A stretch of DNA of 23,740 nucleotides, taken from contig CBIHNR010000082.1 in the NCBI GenBank assembly GCA_966211215.1, positions 1-23,740 on the forward strand, read 5' to 3'. A program made the translations under genes and the position numbers. The notes beneath the pieces were generated by a model. It saw only the letters and a list, made by a program, of their open reading frames with translations, did no database searches and was not told where the DNA came from. Shown here piece by piece: positions 7,793 through 13,146 of the stretch. This DNA is from Desertivirga sp966211215 (GTDB lineage: Bacteria; Bacteroidota; Bacteroidia; Sphingobacteriales; Sphingobacteriaceae). Position 1 is the stretch's first letter. The number at the start of each line of letters is the position of its first letter.

Positions 7793-7862
7793 TCTGAAAA
7801 CAAATCACAATAAGGATTATTCCGTTGTGAAAACATTTAAAGCGGCGCAAGTCGCTTTTTTT
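7789..7862 (+). ncRNA. tracrRNA
   Basis: Positions 7789-7811 match the reverse complement of the first 23 nt of the CRISPR repeat at 21 positions. The two differences are one C-A mismatch and one G-U pair. The anti-repeat is followed by TAAGGATTATTCCGTTGTG, a nexus-like segment (GGA/TCC stem) typical of Bacteroidota II-C tracrRNAs, a short A-rich linker, and a 6-bp GNRA-loop hairpin with a T-run at 7841-7862. The RNA would pair with pre-crRNA, license RNase III processing and bind Cas9. It is divergent from cas9 and ends within 130 nt of its start codon. The 5' end is set here to the start of complementarity; the true transcript may begin a few bases to either side. Confidence 0.93.
7841..7862 (+). 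terminator. Intrinsic terminator of tracrRNA
   Basis: AGCGGC, GCAA tetraloop and GTCGCT form a 6-bp stem with one G-U pair, followed by a run of T. This is both the 3' hairpin of the tracrRNA and its rho-independent terminator. Confidence 0.85.
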
Positions 7863-7898
7863 ATGTCTAAGTCTGTTGTGTGACGACAAAAAAACGCT

Positions 7899-7997
7899 TT
7901 TCTTTACCTCTTCTTAACCTCTTGTTAACCCCTTCTTTACCTATTCTTCTCCTCGGAGGTAAAGAACAGGTAAAGAAGAGGAGAAGAAGGAGTTAAC
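7899..7997. repeat. 11-bp-period repeat array with inverted halves
   Basis: Five pyrimidine-rich 11-mers stand in tandem at 7899-7909, 7910-7920, 7921-7931, 7932-7942 and 7943-7953 (consensus CTTCTTTACCT). A CGG centre follows, then three 11-mers in the opposite orientation at 7957-7989 (consensus AGGTAAAGAAG) and a tail ending GTTAAC at 7992-7997, which mirrors GTTAAC at 7924-7929. The whole is a near-palindrome with one strand mostly pyrimidine and then mostly purine. It lies between the tracrRNA terminator and the XRE gene, in a region with no coding sequence. Confidence 0.85.
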
Positions 7998-8060
7998 TTG
8001 AAGTAATGAATGCCAATAGCATTACTACAATTTACCGATGAGAAGCCTTACATTCAATCA

Positions 8061-8306
8061 TCACACCAAAGCCTTTTCTGGCAAAAAATCCCTTGGTGAA
8101 AGTCCAAAATGATCAGCTAAAAGATTAATATGTTTAAGGTTATATTTTGCCGGATGAGACAAACTTTCAACATTGCCAATAAACGACGTCTTGGTCCCCA
8201 GTAGATAAGCAATATCTTCCTGGCGTAGCTTTTTATCTACACGTAGTTTGCGCACAAAATCAATAACATGCTGTTCAATTGGGTCAAGTTTTCCCTTGTC
8301 TTCCAT
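8061..8306 (-). CDS. XRE-family helix-turn-helix regulator
   Basis: An 81-residue DNA-binding protein from the ATG at 8306. The helix-turn-helix spans roughly residues 20-75 (RKLRVDKKLRQEDIAYLLGT, then the recognition part TKTSFIGNVE) and ends GLSPRDFLPEKALV. A longer frame starts at a TTG at 8366, but its extra 20 residues would be encoded across the 18-bp palindrome 8342-8359, which is better read as the operator. The ATG at 8306 is therefore preferred. It is divergent from the 79-codon gene at 8427, and the operator lies between them, so it probably represses that gene, itself, or both. No ligand or partner domain is present. It resembles regulators of small accessory cassettes more than global regulators. 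Confidence 0.8.
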   Translation of the reverse strand: MEDKGKLDPIEQHVIDFVRKLRVDKKLRQEDIAYLLGTKTSFIGNVESLSHPAKYNLKHINLLADHFGLSPRDFLPEKALV

Positions 8307-8341
8307 ACAAGGCTCAAATAATCTATTCTTATAATTTTTAT

Positions 8342-8359
8342 TTACACATATATGTGTAA
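8342..8359. promoter_or_regulatory. 18-bp perfect palindrome, probable XRE operator
   Basis: TTACACATATATGTGTAA is its own reverse complement. It lies 36 nt upstream of the XRE ATG and ends 17 nt before the -7 element of the divergent gene, where it would overlap the -33 region. Position and symmetry fit the binding site of a dimeric XRE repressor; binding itself is inferred. Confidence 0.65.
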
Positions 8360-8375
8360 TATTCAAACTTGTTTT

Positions 8376-8383
8376 TATCTTTG
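8376..8383 (+). promoter_or_regulatory. Promoter -7 element of the 79-codon gene
   Basis: TATCTTTG matches TAnnTTTG at all fixed positions, 43 nt before the ATG at 8427. No good TTTG is present at the -33 distance, where the palindrome lies instead. Confidence 0.55.
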
Positions 8384-8426
8384 AATATTGTTGTAAAACA
8401 TACCTTTAACCCTTTATCTCATCAAA

Positions 8427-8666
8427 ATGACACCTACCTCTTTTCAGTCACAATCACCCTCAGAACTGCTCGAATCCTTTTTCAAAACCTATCCAGCCGA
8501 AAAAGCCCAGGCTATTTTATGGAGCTGGTTTGTGCTAAGCATTAAAGGTCAGTTTAGTAAGCTGCCTCCAAAGGAATTGCAGGAGTTTGGCGATTTTTTT
8601 GAAAGTCTTGACCTGCTTATCCAGACTGTTAACCTGTTACGGAAACAGAACCCCGCTACAGAATAG
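8427..8666 (+). CDS. Small helical protein of unknown function, divergent from XRE gene
   Basis: I do not recognise this 79-residue protein. It has an ATG start, a clear upstream promoter element and normal codon-like composition, which together support a real gene. The sequence reads as two or three amphipathic helices: SPSELLESFFKTYPAEKAQA, a Trp-containing LWSWFVLSIKG stretch too short and broken to be a confident membrane segment, and a final PKELQEFGDFFESLDLLIQT helix. There is no signal peptide and no cysteine or obvious catalytic motif. Its divergent pairing with an XRE regulator across a palindrome suggests a two-gene unit. A toxin, antitoxin or DNA/protein-binding adaptor are all possible; none is shown by the sequence. 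Confidence 0.65.
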   Translation: MTPTSFQSQSPSELLESFFKTYPAEKAQAILWSWFVLSIKGQFSKLPPKELQEFGDFFESLDLLIQTVNLLRKQNPATE

Positions 8667-8735
8667 CTTTTCTCAGTTAAAGAGCCCTTAAAAGGCATAA
8701 TTGCCAATAGCTGCTGCGGTTTTAGAGTATACCTA

Positions 8736-8801
8736 CAGTATGGATGGTGTATGGATAGTGTATGGATAAAGCATGGATAGTGTATGAGGAGTGTATGAAA
8801 A
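8736..8801. repeat. Second 11-bp tandem array (six units)
   Basis: Six consecutive 11-mers fill 66 nt: 8736-8746, 8747-8757, 8758-8768, 8769-8779, 8780-8790 and 8791-8801. The consensus is GTGTATGGATA, with units 2 and 3 identical. It has the same period as the array at 7899-7997 but an unrelated sequence, and lies on the other side of the XRE/79-codon cassette. Confidence 0.88.
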
Positions 8802-8888
8802 GCGCTTTATTGCATTAAGGATAACGATTTTAAGTGTATGAAAAGTGCTTTATAGCAGTTTCAATGCCTCCATCTGGATAACGATTTT
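8791..8888. repeat. Two pairs of direct repeats downstream of the 11-bp array
   Basis: A 24-nt segment at 8791-8814 (beginning GTGTATGAAAAG) recurs at 8834-8857 with 22 matches. A 13-nt segment GGATAACGATTTT at 8819-8831 recurs at 8876-8888. The gene-free stretch 8667-9058 holds these repeats and the 11-bp array; the remainder, 8889-9058, shows no gene or clear structure. Confidence 0.75.
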
Positions 8889-9058
8889 TATAAGTACGGC
8901 GAACGCGAATAGATTCAAAAACTAAAACAATCGCCTTCCTGGAAACATTAAATTACTTAAGGCAGCAGCCTAACTAAACATGCTGGCCTCACCCTATTCT
9001 TACGAGGGCTGTTTCTTAAAAATGTTGATTTGCAGGGCTTTAATTAAATGGATTAGTG

Positions 9059-9787
9059 ATGGATGAGATTGAAATTGAAACGATAGAAGATTATTTGAAA
9101 TTAATTAAGCAGCATAAGGAACAAAAACTCAGCGAAGGGAACTTTATGGATTTCCTGTTTAGAGGGCAGGTCGCAGATTACCCACTTATTCCCAAGATCT
9201 GCAGATTGAAGGCAAAAGGCAATTTGCTCGATGTGGAAAAGCTTCTTTTATTTGAATTTAAGCGAACAAACCCTCTGCTAATAAAGGAGCACATGCCTTT
9301 GGATGATTGGGATTACCTTACCCTGGGGCAACATTTTGGCCTGCCAACCCGCCTGCTAGACTGGTCCAATAATGCCTTAACAGCCCTATGGTTTGCTACG
9401 GGTGGAACCAGTACTTCATACGATTCCGAACAAAAGCAAGCCGTTGTCTGGATATTAATGGCGAGCACTGAGGATTTTGATTTAAAAATTGAAACTATGC
9501 ATCCCTTCAATGTTGCAGAAACTAAAGTTTTCAGGCCCCGCATCATAAAACAGCGTATAAACAACCAGTCAGGAGTGTTTAGTGTAGTTTCATCTAAAGA
9601 CATCATAGAAATGAATTACATGAACGAGGTCGATACATTTAAAGATAAACTAGTTAAAGTAAAAATATCGGCAAGTAGATTTAAAAATATCCGTACCGAC
9701 CTCAATACACTTGGAGTAAATGCCTTCTCTATTTTTCCCGAACTCGAAGGATTATGCACTTACCTCCAGTGGCGCTATTTTGAGTAA
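9059..9787 (+). CDS. FRG-domain protein
   Basis: A 242-residue protein with the two hallmark segments of the FRG domain: FLFRGQ at residues 32-37, which gives the family its name, and QHFGLPTRLLDWSNNALTAL at 91-110 followed by WFATGG. The biochemical activity of FRG domains is not established; they occur alone or fused to other modules and are frequently near phage-defence genes. Here the protein consists of little more than the domain. A GTG at 9056 is also in frame, but the adjacent ATG at 9059 is preferred. A weak TTGATTTG at 9025-9032 might be its promoter. It lies about 1.3 kb from the tracrRNA, suggesting an accessory or defence cluster, though it has no co-transcribed partner. Confidence 0.85.
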   Translation: MDEIEIETIEDYLKLIKQHKEQKLSEGNFMDFLFRGQVADYPLIPKICRLKAKGNLLDVEKLLLFEFKRTNPLLIKEHMPLDDWDYLTLGQHFGLPTRLLDWSNNALTALWFATGGTSTSYDSEQKQAVVWILMASTEDFDLKIETMHPFNVAETKVFRPRIIKQRINNQSGVFSVVSSKDIIEMNYMNEVDTFKDKLVKVKISASRFKNIRTDLNTLGVNAFSIFPELEGLCTYLQWRYFE

Positions 9788-9843
9788 GAGTAAGGTGTCA
9801 GCTGTGAGGTATGAGGTATTAGCTATTAGCTAGCAGCTAAAAA

Positions 9844-9890
9844 GCTAACAGCTATCTGGCTAACAGCTAACAGCTATCCGGCTAACAGCT
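9844..9890. repeat. 22-bp tandem repeat built from AGCTAAC
   Basis: GCTAACAGCTATCTGGCTAACA at 9844-9865 is followed by a copy at 9866-9887 differing at one base, then GCT. GCTAACAGCT occurs at 9844, 9859, 9866 and 9881. Related AGCT-containing sequence precedes it from about 9819. It sits between the FRG gene and rpmE2, at the junction of accessory and core regions. Confidence 0.85.
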
Positions 9891-9935
9891 CCAAAGAAAT
9901 TCTAAAAATCTATTTTTATTTGTTCCAAAATAATC

Positions 9936-9960
9936 TATATTTGCACCTCTCAAAAAGGAG
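9936..9960 (+). promoter_or_regulatory. rpmE2 promoter -7 element and Shine-Dalgarno sequence
   Basis: TATATTTG at 9936-9943 matches TAnnTTTG fully. AAAAAGGAG at 9952-9960 is a strong ribosome binding site 8 nt before the ATG, unusual for this phylum where A-rich leaders are the rule. Confidence 0.65.
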
Positions 9961-9968
9961 ATTGAACA

Positions 9969-10217
9969 ATGAAGGCTGATTTGCACCCAAAAAACTATAG
10001 ATTGGTTGTATTTAAAGATATGTCAAACGACTATGCTTTTTTAACCAAATCTTGCATAGACACTAAAGAAACTGTTAAATGGGAAGACGGAAACGAATAC
10101 CCATTAGTAAAATTAGAGATTTCTCACACTTCTCACCCGTTCTATACTGGTAAGATGAAGTTGGTAGATACTGCCGGACGTATTGATAAATTCCGCAGCC
10201 GTTACGCTAAAAAGTAA
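9969..10217 (+). CDS. rpmE2: 50S ribosomal protein L31 type B
   Basis: The 82-residue protein begins MKADLHPKNYRLVVFKDMSN and contains SHPFYTGKMKLVDTAGRIDKF, the standard L31 sequence. It lacks the CxxC zinc-binding cysteines of the other L31 class, so it is the zinc-independent type B form. L31 sits at the central protuberance of the large subunit and contacts the small subunit. The gene has its own promoter, a strong ribosome binding site and a strong terminator, so it is a single-gene unit. It is the first core gene to the right of the accessory region. Confidence 0.97.
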   Translation: MKADLHPKNYRLVVFKDMSNDYAFLTKSCIDTKETVKWEDGNEYPLVKLEISHTSHPFYTGKMKLVDTAGRIDKFRSRYAKK

Positions 10218-10236
10218 TATTATTACAAAATATATG

Positions 10237-10270
10237 AAAGTCCCGCCTTTTAACAGCCGGGACTTTTTTT
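10237..10270 (+). terminator. Intrinsic terminator of rpmE2
   Basis: AAAGTCCCG (10237-10245) pairs perfectly with CGGGACTTT (10258-10266), with a 12-nt loop and a T-run to 10270. Confidence 0.88.
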
Positions 10271-10277
10271 ATTTTTG
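10270..10277 (+). promoter_or_regulatory. Possible -7 element directly before the GlmU-like gene
   Basis: TATTTTTG matches all fixed positions of TAnnTTTG and ends 6 nt before the ATG at 10284, so a transcript from it would have almost no leader. It begins at the last T of the rpmE2 terminator, so chance T-richness is a real alternative. Confidence 0.4.
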
Positions 10278-10283
10278 CCCGAT

Positions 10284-11462
10284 ATGACGATCGTTCTCTT
10301 TGATGATTCAACGAGGGAAAGCCTTTTACCCTTAACTTTTACTCGCCCTGTTGCTTCGCTTCGCGTAGGTATACTTACAATTGCAGAAAAATGGGAGAAA
10401 TATCTCAAGGCAGAAGCCGCATATCTGACAGCACCATATCTCGAAGAAAAGTTTCGGTATAAAGATTCTGAAGAAGGTTTTTTTATAAACGGCTCGCTTT
10501 GCCCTGATGGGCGCTTGCTAGAGGCGGTAACCAATTTGAAAGACGGTGAAGCATTGGTGCAGAAAGACGTTCTCATTGCCTTAAAGGCAAAAGGGGCAAC
10601 TCGCGAATCGTTCAAACGTAACGAGCACATTAAAGAAATTGAATATGCCGGTTCAATTACCCGCATAGTTTTTCCTGAGGATATTTTTACTTATAACGAC
10701 ACTGAAATCAATGCCGACTTTCAGCTGATCACTCAGGGGCGTACCTCTGCGAATTTGAGTTCAACCAATACCATTTTAGGGGATAATATTTTTGCAGAAG
10801 AGGGTGCAAGTGCCGAATGTGCCATCCTGAATTCAACCACAGGCCCTATTTACTTAGGGAAGAATTCTCAAATCCTCGAAGGTTCAATCATTCGCGGTTC
10901 TTTTGCCCTGGGCGATTATGGCCTTGTTAAGCTTGGCGCTAAAATTTACGGTAAAACAACTGTAGGGCCTCATTGTAAGGTGGGAGGCGAGATTAATAAT
11001 GCAGTGCTTTATGCCAATTCGTCTAAAGGCCATGATGGCTTTTTAGGAAACTCGGTTCTTGGAGAGTGGTGTAACATTGGTGCCGATAGTAATAACTCCA
11101 ATCTTAAAAATAACTACGCCGAAGTAAAGCTTTGGGATTATAATAAAGCCCGTTTCAGAAAAACCGGACTGCAATTTTGCGGCCTCGTAATGGGCGACCA
11201 CTCTAAATGCGGAATAAATACAATGTTTAATACCGGAACAGTGGTGGGCGTAAGTGCCAATGTATTTGGGGCCGGGTATCCGCGCAATTTCGTTCCTGAC
11301 TTTGCCTGGGGAGGAGCTCAGGGTTATGAAGTCTACGCCCTTAATAAAGTATTCGAAACTGCAGAGAAAGTATTCGAGCGCCGTAATGCAAGCTTTGACG
11401 GCGTTGAGAGAAATATTCTTTCAAGCATATTCGAGCTAACCAAACAATACAGAAATTTTTAA
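10284..11462 (+). CDS. GlmU-like sugar nucleotidyltransferase / left-handed beta-helix acyltransferase
   Basis: From the ATG at 10284 the product has 392 residues (an in-frame TTG at 10275 lies at the terminator edge and is unlikely). The N-terminal half, starting MTIVLFDDSTRESLLPLTFT, is a diverged nucleotidyltransferase-like domain without the usual GxGTRM signature. The C-terminal half has hexapeptide-repeat character (GPIYLGKNSQILEGSIIRGS, VLGEWCNIGADSNNSNLKNN, MGDHSKCGINTMFNTGTVVG), that is a left-handed beta-helix. This is the layout of the Bacteroidota family annotated as alternative GlmU, thought to serve UDP-N-acetylglucosamine supply for cell-wall synthesis. It is followed after 17 nt by tpiA and is probably in the same operon. 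The function is inferred from family, not from catalytic residues. Confidence 0.88.
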   Translation: MTIVLFDDSTRESLLPLTFTRPVASLRVGILTIAEKWEKYLKAEAAYLTAPYLEEKFRYKDSEEGFFINGSLCPDGRLLEAVTNLKDGEALVQKDVLIALKAKGATRESFKRNEHIKEIEYAGSITRIVFPEDIFTYNDTEINADFQLITQGRTSANLSSTNTILGDNIFAEEGASAECAILNSTTGPIYLGKNSQILEGSIIRGSFALGDYGLVKLGAKIYGKTTVGPHCKVGGEINNAVLYANSSKGHDGFLGNSVLGEWCNIGADSNNSNLKNNYAEVKLWDYNKARFRKTGLQFCGLVMGDHSKCGINTMFNTGTVVGVSANVFGAGYPRNFVPDFAWGGAQGYEVYALNKVFETAEKVFERRNASFDGVERNILSSIFELTKQYRNF

Positions 11463-11479
11463 AACCCCTAATATAAGTT

Positions 11480-12247
11480 ATGAGAAAAAAAATTGTAGCA
11501 GGTAACTGGAAAATGAATATGGATTATACTTCAGGATTGAGCCTGTTTTCAGAAGTTCTGAATATGGTAAATGATGAAGTAAGGGGCGATCAGGAAGTTG
11601 TTGTTTGTCCTCCATCTTTATTTGTTTATAGCCTTGCTCAACTGGCTAAGCAAAACTCACGTGTTAGTGTAGGTGCTCAAAATAGCCATCAGGCAGATTC
11701 TGGTGCTTACACTGGTGAAATTTCTGCTTCTCAAATTAAATCTGCAGGTGCAGAGTATGTAATTCTTGGCCACTCCGAACGTCGCCAGTACTTTGGCGAA
11801 ACTAACGAGCTTTTGGCTAAAAAAACTGATGCGGTTTTGAAAAATGGTTTAAAGCCAATTTTTTGCATTGGAGAAACTTTGGAAGAACGTAATCAAAATA
11901 TTCATTTTTCTTTAATTAAAGAGCAATTAGAGCAAGGTGTTTTTCATTTATCGGCTGATGAATTTGCTAAAGTAGTATTAGCTTATGAACCAGTTTGGGC
12001 AATTGGAACTGGATTAACTGCGACTCCAGAGCAGGCGCAGGAGATCCATGCATTTATCCGTAAAGAAATTGCTGCAAAATATGGCCAGGAAGCAGCTGAT
12101 GCTACCACCATACTTTACGGTGGAAGTTGCAATGCGAAAAATGCACCTGAGTTGTTTTCGCAAGCTGATATCGATGGCGGTTTAATTGGAGGTGCTTCAC
12201 TTAAGTCAAGAGATTTTACCGACATTATTAAAGCCTTTAATAAATAG
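11480..12247 (+). CDS. tpiA: Triosephosphate isomerase
   Basis: Converts dihydroxyacetone phosphate and glyceraldehyde 3-phosphate in glycolysis and gluconeogenesis, in the cytosol. The 255-residue TIM barrel has all catalytic residues: Asn9 and Lys11 in AGNWKMN, His98 in ILGHSERR, Glu170 in AYEPVWAIGTG. The phosphate-binding YGGS segment is present near the C-terminus. Length is normal. The stop codon TAG shares its last base with the GTG start of prmA, so the two are translationally coupled. Codon use looks more A/T-biased at third positions than in neighbours, as expected of a highly expressed gene. Confidence 0.98.
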   Translation: MRKKIVAGNWKMNMDYTSGLSLFSEVLNMVNDEVRGDQEVVVCPPSLFVYSLAQLAKQNSRVSVGAQNSHQADSGAYTGEISASQIKSAGAEYVILGHSERRQYFGETNELLAKKTDAVLKNGLKPIFCIGETLEERNQNIHFSLIKEQLEQGVFHLSADEFAKVVLAYEPVWAIGTGLTATPEQAQEIHAFIRKEIAAKYGQEAADATTILYGGSCNAKNAPELFSQADIDGGLIGGASLKSRDFTDIIKAFNK

Positions 12248-13086
12248 TGAATTACTTCGAATTCGTTTTTACGATAACATCCGAAGAAGATTTTCATCGA
12301 GACCTGCTTATTAACGCTTTGGCGGAAGTAGGTTTCGATACTTTCGAGGAAACCTCAGTGGGTTTCAACGCTTATGTGCCCGAAACAGAGTTTAACCAGA
12401 CGGTATTGGATGGCGCTTTGGACGGCCTCGATGATATGATTTCCTTTTCTTACGAAAAGCATTTTATTCCTAAAAAGAACTGGAATGAAGAATGGGAGAG
12501 TAATTTTGAGCCTCTTATTGTAAAAGAAGAATGTTATGTTAGGGCAACTTTTCATAAGCCCCAGCCGAAATATTCTTACGAAATTATTATCGACCCCAAA
12601 ATGTCTTTCGGTACAGGCCATCATCAAACTACAACAATGATGATGGAATATATTCTGGAAGAAGATTTTAAGGATAAATCAGTATTGGATATGGGCTGCG
12701 GAACTGGAATTCTTGCCATTCTTGCAGAAAAATTAGGTGCTAAAAACCTGGTCGCTATCGATTACGACCCTATATGTTTTGATAGTACTATAGAAAATAT
12801 CCAGCTTAATCAGTCTAACGATATTAAGGCGCTTTGCGGATCTAAAGAAGTGATTCCCAATAGGCAATTTGATATTATCCTCGCAAATATAAATCGCAAT
12901 ATTCTGATTGATCAGATCGGCCGCTATTCAGAGGCATTGCGTCCAGGTGCGTTTTTATTCATGAGTGGATTCTATGTGGAGGATGTTCCACAGATTGAGG
13001 AAAAAGCTAACCAATTTAACCTTACCTTTGTAAATAACAAAACCTTAGACAACTGGGTTGCTGTGAAATTTATGAAACAAATTTAA
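12247..13086 (+). CDS. prmA: Ribosomal protein L11 methyltransferase
   Basis: Methylates ribosomal protein L11 using S-adenosylmethionine. The 279-residue protein has an N-terminal substrate-recognition domain (about 1-100), the PrmA-specific DPKMSFGTGHHQTT at 116-129, SAM-binding motif I SVLDMGCGTGILA at 145-157, and the NINRN motif at 214-218 that corresponds to the active-site loop. Translation starts at a GTG overlapping the tpiA stop (TAGTG), which leaves no room for another start upstream. The operon glmU-like, tpiA, prmA is compact. The methylation itself is usually dispensable. Confidence 0.95.
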   Translation: MNYFEFVFTITSEEDFHRDLLINALAEVGFDTFEETSVGFNAYVPETEFNQTVLDGALDGLDDMISFSYEKHFIPKKNWNEEWESNFEPLIVKEECYVRATFHKPQPKYSYEIIIDPKMSFGTGHHQTTTMMMEYILEEDFKDKSVLDMGCGTGILAILAEKLGAKNLVAIDYDPICFDSTIENIQLNQSNDIKALCGSKEVIPNRQFDIILANINRNILIDQIGRYSEALRPGAFLFMSGFYVEDVPQIEEKANQFNLTFVNNKTLDNWVAVKFMKQI

Positions 13087-13146
13087 CGCTGTATTTCTTT
13101 ACAGTTTTGTTTCGATTTATTTACAATTAAACTCTGTGTTTTTTAA

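Noticed and set aside
8307..8366. Longer N-terminus for the XRE protein, starting at TTG 8366
   Set aside because: The extra codons run across the perfect palindrome and precede a good ATG; the palindrome is better explained as an operator.
9024..9036. GTTGATTTGCAGG resembles the start of the CRISPR repeat
   Set aside because: Lacks the TG after GTTG and diverges after 13 bases; no second anti-repeat or stray repeat is supported.
10284..11462. Calling this gene true glmU
   Set aside because: The N-terminal half lacks the GxGTRM signature and overall it matches the alternative Bacteroidota family, so the symbol was left empty.
13087..13146. Hairpin CTGTA/TACAG between prmA and mpl as a terminator
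   Set aside because: A 5-bp AU-rich stem with a diffuse T-rich tail is too weak to call.
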